A stretch of DNA of 64,000 bases, taken from positions 9,830,501 through 9,894,500 of the forward strand of contig NC_079373.1 in the NCBI RefSeq assembly GCF_021018895.1, read 5' to 3'. Each line of letters opens with the position of its first letter. Positions within the stretch are counted from its first letter, which is position 1. Shown here piece after piece: positions 14,060 to 27,500 of this stretch. This DNA is from Seriola aureovittata. Taxonomy: Eukaryota > Chordata > Actinopteri > Carangiformes > Carangidae. The notes beneath the pieces were generated by a model that saw only the letters and a list, made by a program, of their open reading frames with translations, had not been told where the DNA came from and did not search any database. The position numbers and the translations under genes were made by a program.

Positions 14060-15494
14060 ACCACACTTGGCTACAACATTTATTTCAGATATACAAAATT
14101 GAAGAGGGAAAAAAAAGGAGAACTGCAGCATAGCCAAGTCTCACTTCCTTTTATCGCCACTTCACTCCCCCCGTTCAGCAGAGATAGATGAAGAGCGTCC
14201 CATCCCATACAGATAAACCTCCTATGAACAAGGATTTCCCCTTAAGTATCAAGTCCACAGATGACTCCTTACAGGCTGAGCACAAAGACAGGAGAGAAAG
14301 ACAGAGAGAGGGAGAGAATGAGTTGTTCCCAGTGTGTCATAAGAGAGATTACAGTATGAGAAATGGGCTTTATCCTGGATGTTCAGACATTGAGCTGACT
14401 TCCTTTGCAGACACATTACACTGTGTATTTTAGAGCTTTTGCTACGCTGAACTACTGAGTTGAATTAATGGAATAATGAACAATGGCCAAATATGACCTC
14501 ATGTTTGAGTGAGACTAGGGAATGCCAAGGGTCGTGGCTTCAAAATGTCCTGATTCTCAATTAGCTGGCTTTCACAGTATACAGAAACGGTGAAACTGCG
14601 GGTGATAAGTAATCCTCTACGAGGATGTTTCACCACAGGAGAGCCAGAGCCACGGGTAATACAACAGATGCAAAACCATTACTGCATCATCAAGACATCA
14701 GCATCGTTTGATTTAGGCTATACCAAAAGAATAGTGACATTTTGAATGTGTATATTACTACAGTCGAGACATGCAGCTTAACAGCTGAGTTAACAAACAC
14801 GAATAAGGCAACCCAGTGTCGCCTGCAAACACAGTGCAACACCACTGTGATCTTCAAAGGCTGTGCATAGATGCACAAACGTTTTTAAAAGACGCTGATG
14901 GTGTCACATTGATACTTCTATCTTTATGCACCACCCTCGTCTTTCTGTACATCTCTGACTATTATATTGCTGCTACAAACTATGCCAATACTGCCCTAGT
15001 TAAAAATACATTTGAAAAATAACCAAAAGGCAAAATCCCTTGATTCAATGTCATCATTCAATTCAGTTATGTATGTGCATGAACAAAATGTGAACTTATG
15101 TAGTTCAAATACAAAAGCTGCCGTCGTTAGACTTATTCTATTCTTATATAGTGTGCTTGTAGTATGTATATGTGGTTGCAATGCAGTACAGTGTGACTGC
15201 TCTCACAGTTTGTGAGGTTCTGTAACATTTTGTCAAGCATCTGCTTTAAATTCTGTATTGTGCATTTGTTGTTTAACACGTTGCCTTCAAATACCAGGTC
15301 AAATTACTTGTGCACTTACTGTAACTGATTAACACGATTCTAATTGTTGGCTGGAAGGTAAGTGAAGGTATTTCAGTGAAACACTCACAATGGTACTGTA
15401 TGTGCAGTTTCTAAGTCTAAATCAATCTTTAAGTTTATATAAATATTTTTTTTATCTATATCTTACACATACACACATGTTGAACTGGATCAGC
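14060..15494 (-). other. aebp2: Predicted aebp2 3' untranslated region
   Basis: This runs from the aebp2 stop codon to the first canonical AATAAA found downstream on the minus strand (14,079-14,084). No other AATAAA was seen between the stop and this site. Just beyond it the minus strand has a GT-rich element (GTGTGGTGT), the usual downstream signal for cleavage. The length of about 1.4 kb is plausible. Transcript data would be needed to confirm the end; longer isoforms are possible. Confidence 0.45.
14079..14084 (-). terminator. aebp2: Candidate polyadenylation signal of aebp2 (AATAAA)
   Basis: It is the first AATAAA after the aebp2 stop codon, about 1.4 kb downstream, followed by a GT-rich stretch at about 14,055-14,065. 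Inferred from sequence only. Confidence 0.45.
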
Positions 15495-15528
15495 TTACCT
15501 GCGCTTCAGCCGCTTTTGAGGCAGTGCT
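15495..15528 (-). CDS. aebp2: aebp2 coding exon 8 (terminal, with TAA stop)
   Basis: The acceptor TTTTCAG precedes the exon. It completes the split Arg codon and encodes [10 protein letters not shown] then TAA (stop at 15495-15497). The basic PQKRLKR end is a hallmark of AEBP2 C-termini. Only 34 nt are coding. Confidence 0.92.
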
Positions 15529-18500
15529 CTGAAAACAGAGAAAAAGTTTGTGAGGCCACTATGTAAGAGCATCTCTGTAATATATGTTATACAATGTGAT
15601 CATGTGTTTGAGCTGATTTTAGTCCAGCATGACTTGTGACAAAATGCAAGAGCTTCAACATGGAAACATTGTTGAAATAATATAATCCTTAACTGCCACT
15701 ATGTCTTTTTCTGTCCATCCCATCGACATGTAGAGGGGTTCGCCACACTATATTTACTGCCACAGGCACCAATCACCTCATTTGTTTAGGGATTTCATGC
15801 AGTAGGACAACCTTGACATAAATTGGCTGAGTGCTGACGGTTATATTCAACTATGAAACCAGAGTCCAGCAGCAGCCCCTGCAGTTACTGAGCCTTCAGG
15901 TCTAATTAAAATCAGTCAGCCTGTGTGCTGATCAGCACACTTGTGTGCCATATATCTCCGGTACGATGACCACTCTGTTATTTTAGGCACATTGTTCCTC
16001 TTTCAGGATTCATTTTCAGCCTTTTATGGTGTACCATAAAGCTAACCTTTTTTTCTCATCTCAGTGATGAGTGTGCCAAGTCTTGCAGAGCTGCACAGAA
16101 ATCAAATAATATCTTAGCTAATGTTTCATGGAATTTGGTGCACTTGAAGACAGAAAACATTGTTGTGTTGTGATCGTTTCGATTCTTAAATGAACAATTT
16201 GATTTTGACTGCATTACGTCTGTTTTCATTATTTATCAGCTGAACAAGTTTATACAATTGGTTGGTTTTTTTTACATGAAATGAAGGCTCAATATATCTC
16301 AAGAGTCTTTTAACACTTAAATAAAAGCCCCCCTTTATCATTGTTTGTGATTTCTTACAAACCAAAATAGCCACCATATCTGTCTAATATGAAATAGTTG
16401 ACATCCTTCATAAGGGTGTACATTAGATAATGTTTTCCTCTTCACACACAGACAAACAAAACAAAATGTTTTCTCTGCACTTGTTTTTAACCTGATTACT
16501 GAAGTCAGGGGTTGGTGCCACCTGGTGGAAGAAATTGTTAATGCTGCACACACAAACAGAGACTTACACACATCTACATCCACATTCACCCACACATATA
16601 CACAGATGTGGAGGGCAACGACAATAGCTTTTAAACACTTTCTTGTGGTACTTTAATGCTTCAAAAATTAATCCTACTGAGGATTAGATAATATTTACAC
16701 GTGGGCAACACATGTATGGCTAGGGTAAAATGGATCTATAGCAGTGTGTGCTTGTGTGTTTACGTGTGCAAAGAGGCCACTGGCATCATCATACACACAC
16801 ACACACACACGCTCACTCACCTATAGATGTTTGGGTCTAACAGCATGGCTGTGTCCTGCGGTAACTGGGATAAGTGCACCACTTTAGTCTTCAGCTGACA
16901 TCGCTCCGTTTCATTCACCCACACGTCAGGTAGTCTGTAAGACAATACACACACACGCAGAGAGGACATGTGGTCATGGTTTAAGCTCTTACAAGAATGA
17001 GAGAGAGAAATGGGGGAGTGGAGTTGGAGGAAGGTTGAATGGAGCGGGTGGTGGGAGAGATGGACAAAGAGCTTCATTGAGTCCAGAGCACATGTTGACA
17101 CCTACATTTTCATAAGTAACACGGCTTTGACCAAAGCACTGGGACTGACACATGCACATAGGTGTGCAGACCTTCACACACACAAAAACAGAGGACAAAG
17201 CATACTGTCCTCCCATGTTGTCAATTATTAAGTAACTACTACCACCAGGTACTCTATACCTTCATAATTAGTTTTTGTTCACTAGTGTGCACTTACATAT
17301 CAAATGTGGGACTGGTGAATGACTGTGTGTATGTATATGTGTATTGTGAAAGTGTTTTTGTGTGCATTTAAAACAGTCCAGTATGAAAGCAGCTTGAAAT
17401 ACAGATACCAGGCGCCTCAAAGTCAGAAGCTTGAGAGTGACAGGCACACACCCACATGATGTACTGTACTGCCGAGCTGTACCTTACTGTACCCACAGCA
17501 GTGTGATCCCCCATGAAAGAAGGGAGTATGCGAGTACTGGTGAGGCAAGTCAAGGTGCAGAAGAAAGAAACAAAGAGCTTAGCGACTTGACTGCACCTCC
17601 CCTCCCTTCTCCAGCCTCCCCCTGTCTCCACCCCCAGCATTCCCCCCGTCACTATGTGCGTCATCACAGGAGCCCCCAGAGATGCAGACGCACACACGCA
17701 CACACGCACACACACACACACACACGGCCAAATCACTCATTCACATGCCTAGTCAGCCCATTCAGTGGATGTGTGCAGGTAGTACTTCACATGCAGCACA
17801 TTTGCAGCACAAATAAGTGTAAGTAGAGATGGAGAACAAAAGGGGAAAAAGTAATAGAAAACTGACAAATAAAGGACAGGGAAAGAGAGAGAGATAGAGG
17901 GAAAGGGAAGTGGACAGAGGGAGGGGAAACAACTCACTTACATAGTGGTTGCAAATCCTTTTATGGCATGTTTAAGTGCCTAGAGGGTGGGGCTTGCCCC
18001 ATAGAATGATTTAGTAATTACTATAAAGTTCAGAAAACCAGTGCTTCTGATTTTGAGGTGCTAGCAAAATCCAATCTGTGATGCTGCGTTAAACATTATC
18101 CTTGAAGTTATCATTGTTAAACTAAGAACTATGTGTAATCACTTTCGACCCAGGCTTGACTAGATATTCATTAGAACTACAGATGAGGATTTCTGTCTGT
18201 GCCCTTTGAATAAACACATGCGCACGCAAACACAAACCAGAATTGTTATCTCGATAAGAATGTGTATACATACAGTACAAGCATGTTTTACCAAATAACT
18301 AAAGACAGGGCGCAAAGCCAAATACAACTCTCAATTCATGACATAAAGTCAGAAGCCCAACTCACCCTTTTGCTTTAGGAACTGACAGATGACAACTGAC
18401 ATCAGAAAAATGTATATGGCGTATCGAGTCAAACTGTGTCTTACAGTTAGTATGCATTAAATAATTTATCAAGGAAAAAAATGCAGTTTTCTGGTCTAAT

Positions 18501-21500
18501 GGAAAAACATACAAATAAAACAAAAACTAAAGTAAAAAACTTGCCCTTATGGAAGTACTCATGCATAGTATGAGAAATGTGGTGGTAATTATGTCCGAAT
18601 ATTGTAATGTTGATGGCAGTTTTTACCCATAAGCATGGCTTATTTTAATGTTGATGATTTTTAATATACTGTATAGATGAGCACTAATGGAATACAGAAA
18701 TAGCCCCCATAATTTTGGTCAAAGCATAGAAAAGGTTTTTTAGTAGTTATTTCTAAATTGTAACCCTGATACTGAAATGTTAATTAACTTTCTCTGAACT
18801 CTGTAGTGCAAGGCAAAAGTGTTTGCATCCCCTTTAATGGTGGCGAGAGCAGAAAGAGGAAGTTGAAAAGAGGCAGGGACAAGACAAGAAACAGCTCCCT
18901 TCAAAGCAGCTTTAAAGTTTGGGTTAGTCTTGAGTTAGTGTCCTTGTGAAAAGCAAACCTCAAATGACAGAAGAGGACCTGCAGAGTGTTAAATATGCAG
19001 TAAACACCCATGTGTGTTTGTGAACGTGCACAGTTACATGCACGTTCCACTCTAGAGTCACCATAAACATGTCAGACCGAGTGTGCTGGGGTACTGGTGA
19101 GTTATTATATTCTGATCGATGGGAGGCACACAAGACGGTATAACACACTCACACACACACATACGCACACGTGCGCGCACACACACACACAGATTTTCAA
19201 AGACCTACAAAGCATCTCCACCCAAAGCCTCCATTCAGTCACACCAAGCCAAATAAAGACAAATGGATTTATTTTATTTTCCAGAGGAGACTGTTTGGCT
19301 CGCTTCTTTATGAGCCAGAAATGTATATTGTGAGGGAGGCCTCTGTGGGGAGAGCTACTGGGGGTGTTTGCCAGAGTGAAGCCCAGTCTTCCACCCTGAA
19401 TTGATGGCTGGCTTCAGGCCTTGACACTCCCCGTGGTGACAGGAGCAATAGGTTCATCACAAAGCAGCAGAGTGTATATTAAATTACTAACATATTAAAT
19501 GGCTTTATACAGAACTCAGTCGGAGTGACTGAAGGAGTTCAATGTCCTTATAAACAGCCTCATTCTACATAGAAGAAGACAGCAGGCCCAGAGAGCTGGT
19601 CCTGGGACTGAAAAGGTCACTGCAGCCTCAAGGAAAACCCTGTCTGGCAAAAACAAGAGGACTGCACAATCACAGTTCAGACAATTGCTCAGTCAGACCC
19701 ACCTATCCCAGTTGTGGCTGGTTTCAATTTTCTTGCTAAGAACTATAACTGACACAAACGGCTACACAAACATATTTTCTTTAATGGACAATTCAATTAT
19801 GTTCATAATAAAACACTGACTTTTAACTATGAAATAACTATGTGAACGGTTGATTTTCTCTCTATCTCTCTCTCATTACAAATTGCAAGCTTTTTGTCTT
19901 TTTCACTCACTCACTTCCATGCCGACATCGAGTTGTGTGTGTAGCTGTATCATAATATGATACGACAGATATTGTTCCATTGTCACACAATATAGGTTTA
20001 CACAATGAATACATAAGTGGGGAAAAAAGTAAGTAAGAAATAAGTAATATAGGACACAACGATGTCCTATAAACCTGATATCCTCCGATGTAAGGTGGAG
20101 GAACAATCCATAGACTGAGGGTATATTTATGTATGTTTCATAAGATATGAGTTTTTAATACCAAATGTGTAGATTGTATTTGTTTGACGAGTTATGTCTT
20201 TTTTGGAAATATTGAAAGGTCCACATGCCTATTTTATTCAAAAATCATTCCAGTTTTTTTTTTTTTAAAGAATATACTTTTTACATTATATATTAATTAG
20301 ATTTTGTCAGCTTCCTATATTGCATATTCTGATATTATACTGGACATTGTGCAATTTTTCTTGGTGTGAAAAAACACAATGTACGAGGGCTCTACTAGCT
20401 TGAGATAATTGTGCTCTTTGTTAACTGCTTAACCTCCTAGGACCTGGCGTCCACATATGTGGACCTCACATTTTGGGTTCTCTAGACCACGATACTAACT
20501 TTTTCTCAACAAGGGCCTGGTGACCACATATGAGGATATTATACTGCCACTCAGTAATCGAAATTTAAAACTAATGTCCTCATATGTGGACATCATTTTT
20601 CTCAGGTCCCAATCAGCCTATATAGCAAAGAATAGAGCTCGGGTCTTAGGAGGTTAAAGATAAACAAAGCAATGACAAAAGCAAAAAATGACAAACTACC
20701 TAACAAAGATTTAAAAAATAAACCCATTTTGTGCATGATAAGCACCTTGTAGTTTGTCCAAAATCATGTGTCAGGATGCCAGTGGGTCAAGGCAGTTCAT
20801 TGTCACTGACTGTGAAGTCTACCGTTTATTATTCAATAGCATTCGGCAGCATACAGGGGAATCCATTCACCCATCCATCACAGATTAGACAGCAATTATG
20901 GTTCTCTCTTTCTCTCTCAGCCCACCCGCCTCCCTCTTCCTCCTCAGTGAGCTGCTGCTAGTTCATGTTCAGAATGGTTCATGTTAATCAGTTACTCATT
21001 AATCCAAATGGAGTTAATGAGTGTCAGTCAGAATGTGAATGGTTTGCTCCAGCATTAATAAACATGACTTCCCACATTCACATGACTAATCATTGACTAA
21101 GTGACTGAGAAGTGCGCACACACACACACACACACAAAATATAGCACATGATGTTAAGGGTCACAACATTTGATGGTTAACTAAATGACCACAAGAAGGA
21201 CATTACAATGAGTAGACTAAACACTAACTTGGCCAAATTAATATTCACTACCAACCCCTGAACAGCAATTGTCCAGTCATAACTTTAGTATTGTAGCTTA
21301 GCATAGAAGGCCTGTCAAGGTTTTTATTTCTCCACATGCAAAAGTGCAAGAGTTGCTTGACATTTAAAGAGTGTACATTTAAGAGTGTCTTTTTTTAGCC
21401 TTTCCAAAACCAAAAACACATGAGCAAAAGACGTACAAGTAAATACAAGTATAAGAAATGGTTTCAACAATGGGGTTATCTGCCTTAATATAAGATGTAA

Positions 21501-24500
21501 TTCTTAGCATATGCAGGTAACTAGTTCACCTAACTTGGGAATATCAGATTTCAGGCTAACATCAGCAACTCTCTCTGGCTCTTCAGTGGAATTGGGTAAG
21601 ACCCCATGAAAGTTACCCAAAATAGCTTTACATTCCCCTAACATCTATTAGTCCTCATCTTTTTCTATTGTTATGACAAAAGGGAAAACATAATGTTTAA
21701 AAAATATGAAAAACTATGTATGCTAAGCAACCAAACAGGGTTATGTCAGAACTAAAGAACGTGTGGCTAATCTTACATGTTTTCTTTATCATAGTCATTA
21801 TAATTCTATTAGGAGCAACTACCTCTACATTGCAAGAAGAATGCTGCTCCTTTACTTCTATGTTTTTTTATGGATCATCAACGGGTAAGGATGCTGACTT
21901 TTTGAGACATGTAGCTTTAGCCTCAGTATTTTAGTGCAATATCATGTATGCAGCCATCAAGCACTTGTAGAGCAAGATTCCTTTTACAAGATTCTTGTTT
22001 TAAAATAATTACGCGAGAAACATTAAAAACTCAGCCTGAGATAAAGTTTTCAACCAGCTCTACAAGATAACGTTAGCTTAAGTAGGTTGTAGTAAGTAGG
22101 TCTGTTTTTGAACCCACTGTTTCAGGAATTAATGATAATTTTGGGTGGTAAACCTGTCTTTGTTATGATTGTAAACTGCATATACAGTCATAGCAACAGT
22201 AACTAAGGGGGGCAGGCTTAGCGAACAGTCAATTATATGCACAACAGAAAAGATGCAAAATCAAAGAATACATACTATACATACTTTAATCTCCTGGTAA
22301 ACCTTTATCTGTTGGGTGATAATACAGCCACCCTAACAGTTTAAGATACCACTGTGTAATTCCTTCACCACTCCTGTATGGTTATGCGTATTAATGACCA
22401 GAGCATTCGCCCACTGCAGGGCAAATGTACGACTCAGAAGTATCACTGATTTCCCCTGCATGGACCAAGCCAAAAAGCATCAAACTCTTGTTTTCTATCT
22501 CTATGTTTAATTCTCTCCCCATCATTCATTCTCTCTGGTTTCATTCTGCCTCTTCTTAACATTTTTCTCTCCCACAACCATTTTGTTCCCACTCCCATTT
22601 CTCACTTTCCTCAGTTCTCTGTCTCCCCCATTCCTTCCCTCATCCATTCTGCCTTTGAGTCTCAGTATCAATCTCCATCTATGTCTCTCTGTTTGGAATT
22701 AATCTGACGGGTCTTTCCTGATCACCAAACTTCATCTCTCTCTTCTGCTCCCTTTCCCTCATTATTTCTGTATGCACAAGATTAAACTCCCGTATGTGGG
22801 GTGACGAGGAGATTGCAGAGGTGGATCAGAGAGGGGGAAAGGAAAGAAGAAGAAAGATGGGAAGCTGAAGCAGCAGAAGGCTGAGAATACAAAGGTTTAG
22901 TTACAGTATGTTCATTGGAGGCTGTCAGATGTAATCTACTTCATGATGCATCATCCAGGTTTCTTTGCCCAGTGCCATCTTTGCTCTTTTCACTAAACCT
23001 ATTTTTCTCTTCCCTTCAAACCTCTTTTTTGTCTCCTCTGACCTTGCCCCTCCTTCCACATCCTTCCTATCATCTCCCACCTCTCCTTTGCCCTACGTCT
23101 TCCTCTCTCTTCTCTCTAATCATCTTCAGAGGCTGTGTAGTCAAACCCTTTAATGGAAGTGTGGGAGTGCTGGAAGTGTGGTGGGAGCTTCCCTGGAGCC
23201 AAAGCTCTGCTGAGAATCACAGCGCTCAATGAAGCTCTTATTCTCTGTGAGACAGACCCATTTCATTTCAAGCACAGTGCCGAACCTGCCTGCCCTTCTG
23301 GCCAATTTCTTAAATGGGCTGGGGCTAAATGGTGCCAAGATTCACCTCCAGTTGGCTGAGCCTGGTCAGGCTGAGCTGGGCATAGGTACCATTTGTAGCT
23401 AGTGAGGACTGGGCAGAGCAGCTCATGCTCCAGTGGGCTGAGCATTATTTTTTAGTGGAAGTTCATCCAGAGGTTACACCAAAATGCTGTGATGGACATT
23501 TATTACCTAAACTGGGAATTGATGCAACATTTATTGGAAAGGCACAAAGAAGAAAATCAGCCTACAAGTAATTTTGGATGGTGAGCCATTGTTTAAAAGA
23601 CACTTCAATGGACCAATTCAAGGTTTATCCGAGTAAGACCAAGCCAAGCAGATGGTATAGAACCGGTGCCAGACTCAGAGAGGGACAGAGACAGATAGTT
23701 TTAATGCTTAGTCCAGTCTTCTCTACATCAGTGCTCCAGGCATGAACATGGGTATCGTACCACTGACTGAGGATACTAGCTGGTAAGTATGGCTGTTGCC
23801 CTCAACTCCATTTGAGGATAGCCTTGGGGCCTTAAGCAGAGGAGCTAGCATGATATATGCTATAAGGGGACCTGGACTCCTCACACAGAGCTCTCCACAA
23901 CAAATACTAGATTAGCCAAGAGAGGAAGGATGGGAAGATTTATTGCAAGCCATGACATGAAAGAAGGCCACCATGTTGACTACGCCGCTGGATGGGAAGA
24001 AGAGTCATAAAACTATCAGAGACAGATACACATACATTGTTGATGTTCACTTGCACATGCAGGCACCCCTGCTGCTCAAAAAGGAAATGTTTGTGTGACA
24101 AGCACAGGCTTTGCATGTGCAGGATATTAGTACATGTGGTGTTGAGATGCCTATAGAGCAGTGAAATTTCAAAAGTTATCAACAAATCTCAAGATAATCT
24201 CCTCCCATTTTAATGAGGTTTTTGGTCACACATCATGCATCCAAACCCTCCAAAAACAACAACAAAAAAAAAACCATAGCCCAGTATTTCAACTCTACCT
24301 TAACCAGTTTCCCAACAGGATTGAAGCTACAATGAACAATATCACTGGTAGTTAGGTTATCTGGCAATTTGACCTAGACATATCAGCTAGTGATGCAGTA
24401 TGTCATAACAGCGAATCAATTTTTTCATTGTTTCAATTCTTTTGGTTTCTCAGAATAATAATGATAAACTAATTAAAATGATTATTTATTTGATTTTGAA

Positions 24501-27500
24501 AACTTCACTTAATCTCTTTGTCTGGTATAAATCCTAAAAGTATCTACTACATTTTGTCTAGTAAATTTGCGACACTGTTACTGAGGGTTGTAATACAGGA
24601 CTGTATTAATTGTTGTTTGTTGATCCTGATTTCTATCTTCGCCCCAGGTGTGTCTGTCAAAACACAGATGCTGACAACTCTTCTTTGGTTTGACTGTTTA
24701 ATAGGTTCAGGCAACAGTACAGAACATGGGCACAGCTTTGTGTGAATGGTTCTGTCCAAAAGGAAGGAAAAAAACATTATCTGGCCCACATTACACGCAC
24801 AAACATATATGACATATGCACCTTTAATATTTGTAACAAACACACAACTTTCTGTATATATAGTATAACTAGTTAGCATAAACAGCAAACTCACTAACTT
24901 AAATACAGAACAAATATGTAGCTACACATCCACTTCTAGCTGACCAATTAACAACCATATGCTTTAAGTTAGCAAGCAGCTCCAAGCTAGGTGTCTATAA
25001 TTATCAACTTATGAAAACAAAGGATAATGAACTAGCAACATAAATAATACGACTTACAGGTCTCACGGACGCACGCACACAATAACGGTGAAATCAATTA
25101 GTCTCTGACTGGCAGCCTCCGTTCTCTCTCTCCACTCTGCACTTTCTGCCGTCTTCAGGCTCACATGCGCTCGCTCCCGATGCGCCGCGCGTATCCGTCG
25201 CGCGTATCCGCCCCCGATCACCGTCACGCGCTCAGAGTAATCGATAATGGCCTATGTCCCATTTGTACAGCCGCCCCCAGACAGCAGTAGCTGTTTGCAC
25301 CAACGAAAGGCTAACCATCCTAGGAGGGTGTGGGTTGATCCTTATCATCTGGTATGGCTGGGAGGACGACCAGGCGGGCGACAGGCCTGGTGTAGACCTT
25401 GTCCTTTATCTTCACGTCGGCGGACCTCACATGACCGTCTGCACTGGTATGCACCTTGATTACCTGTCCAATAGGCCAGAGTGACCTCGGTAACTGGGGA
25501 TCTACCAGCATGACTACCTTGTCCTCAGCGAGGTTGACTCGGATGGTGTGCCACTTCTGCTCCTTGGCGAGGCTCTGTTGTAGTTTCGGCGACAGTGCTG
25601 CAAACGCCTCTCGTAGCTCCTTCTCGCCTCCTCTGAAGTTTGTTCCTTGATCTGAGAACAACTCTGCTGGGGTCCCTCGGCGGGCAATAAACCTCCTCAG
25701 AGCCATCAAAAAGGAGTTGGCATCAATGTTGGTGAGGAGATCTAAGTGCACGGCCTGCGTGGTGAGGCACTTAAAGATTATCAGGTCTGGACTTCCACCG
25801 ATGGCACTCTGCACACGTGTGCTGGTGGCGACGGATAGCTTCCCGTCCCCTGAGGATCCACAAAGTACGCCGAATTTCGGCGAATACTCGCTCCGGTCCA
25901 GGGTGATGCAAACGGCTGTCGTAGTCCTGTATCAGCAGTTTGACGGCGGGGTGGCTGGGGTCCAGAACGATAGGATGCAGGGTAGCGTAGTCTAGCTCCG
26001 CCGATCTCCGTAATCTCCCACCAACTCGGATGACTTTATCTGACTCGTCGAACTCTGGGGACAAGGTAAGTAATCGGCTACTTGACAGAACACGTTTACC
26101 GGCTTTCAAGAGGCGCATCTCATCTGGAAAGCTGTCCTGTTGGGCTTGTTGGAAGATGAGGGTCTCTGCTTCCTGGTAATCTGCAGCTGTAGGACTACTG
26201 GACTGATCTGCCGCCCCGTGAAGCGCCTTTGCAGTAATCTCTACAAGCTCCCTCCATGTGCTGCACTTGCTGGCGTCTTGGATTCGGGGCTCACCAACTG
26301 TAGATGTGACTCCGCAGAAGGTCGACTTCCGGAGTTCCGATACCTCTTCCTGAGCAGGAAGGGGAGGGTTTCCTGGCCACTCATCCCGGGCTCGGAGAAG
26401 GAACGGTGGGCCCTGACTCCACCTATTGGGCTCTGCAAGATCTCTCAGGGTCTTTCCTCTTGTGATATCATCTGCAGGATTCCTTGCTGAATCCACATAG
26501 CGCCATGTCCGGAGATCTGTGAGTTCCTGGATTTCAGCCACCCTTGTTCCAACGAAAACCTTAAAGCGGCAGGAATCGGACTGTAGCCACATCAGCACAG
26601 TTGTGGAATCAGTCCACAAAGTGATCCCACCGATCTTCAATGTGAGCTCCTGCTGCATCACTGTGGCTATCTGCGCTCCTACCACCGCTGCACACAACTC
26701 CAGTCTTGGCATGGACAGAAGACGTTTGGGTGCCACTCTCGATCTTGCCATGAGGAATGCCAGGTAGGTATTGCCTTGATTGTCCTCTGTCCGCAAGTAT
26801 GCCACAGCCCCATATGCCTTCTCGGAGGCATCACAGAATATGTGGACCTCACGAGTGACGCTGACACTGTCCACTGCTTCAGGGGTGTAGCACCTTGGCA
26901 GGCTGATGGATGGTAGGACTTGCAGTTCCTCTACCCACTCATTCCAGGCATTTAGAAGCTCTTGGGGGAGGAGGGGATCATCCCATTCTCTGTTTTTGTC
27001 CCAGAGACGCTGGACCAGAACCTTGGCTCTGGTTGTATAAGGCAAGATGTACCCAAGAGGCTTGCCAGAACCTTATACACATTCCGCATGGTCGGTACCT
27101 CACACTCCACTGGCCGCTGCTTGTACCCTAGGCTGTCTGACTGAAAGAGCCAACTGAGCCCGAGCGTTGATTCAGGGACCTCTACACTATCTTGGGTGAG
27201 CCAGAGCTCCAGGCTATCTGATCGGGCATCCTTTGGCAGGTGACCAACGACGCTGGGGTTGTTGCTGGCCCACTGGCGTAGCTCAAAACCACCGGTGGCT
27301 AGAAGGGTCCTCAGCCTGTCCACGAGTTCCCTGGCCTCCACTACTGTCGGTAGACTCTGGAGGCAGTTGTCCACGTAAAAACATCGTTCCACTGAGGACC
27401 GAACGCTGTCTCCAGGCTCACTGTGGTCCCAAACATGCTTCTGCACAGCATAGATCGCGCAGCAGGGACTACAAGTGGTACCGAATGGTAATACCTGCCA

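Larger units (their letters stand above)
16935..24570 (-). other. aebp2: aebp2 intron 6, part downstream of the retrotransposon
   Basis: No exon or RNA gene was found. The stretch contains CA microsatellites (17.69, 19.14 and 21.12 kb), a pyrimidine-rich region at about 22,490-23,130 and a palindromic MITE at 20.43 kb. Open frames here match no family I recognise. Confidence 0.75.

Noticed and set aside
24547..24894. 115-codon frame that also appears at 30694-31038
   Set aside because: The duplicate is only the LTR read in a chance frame; it is not a gene family.
26140..26490. Plus-strand frames of over 100 codons opposite pol and gag (also 27233-27604)
   Set aside because: They are shadows of the minus-strand BEL/Pao coding region.
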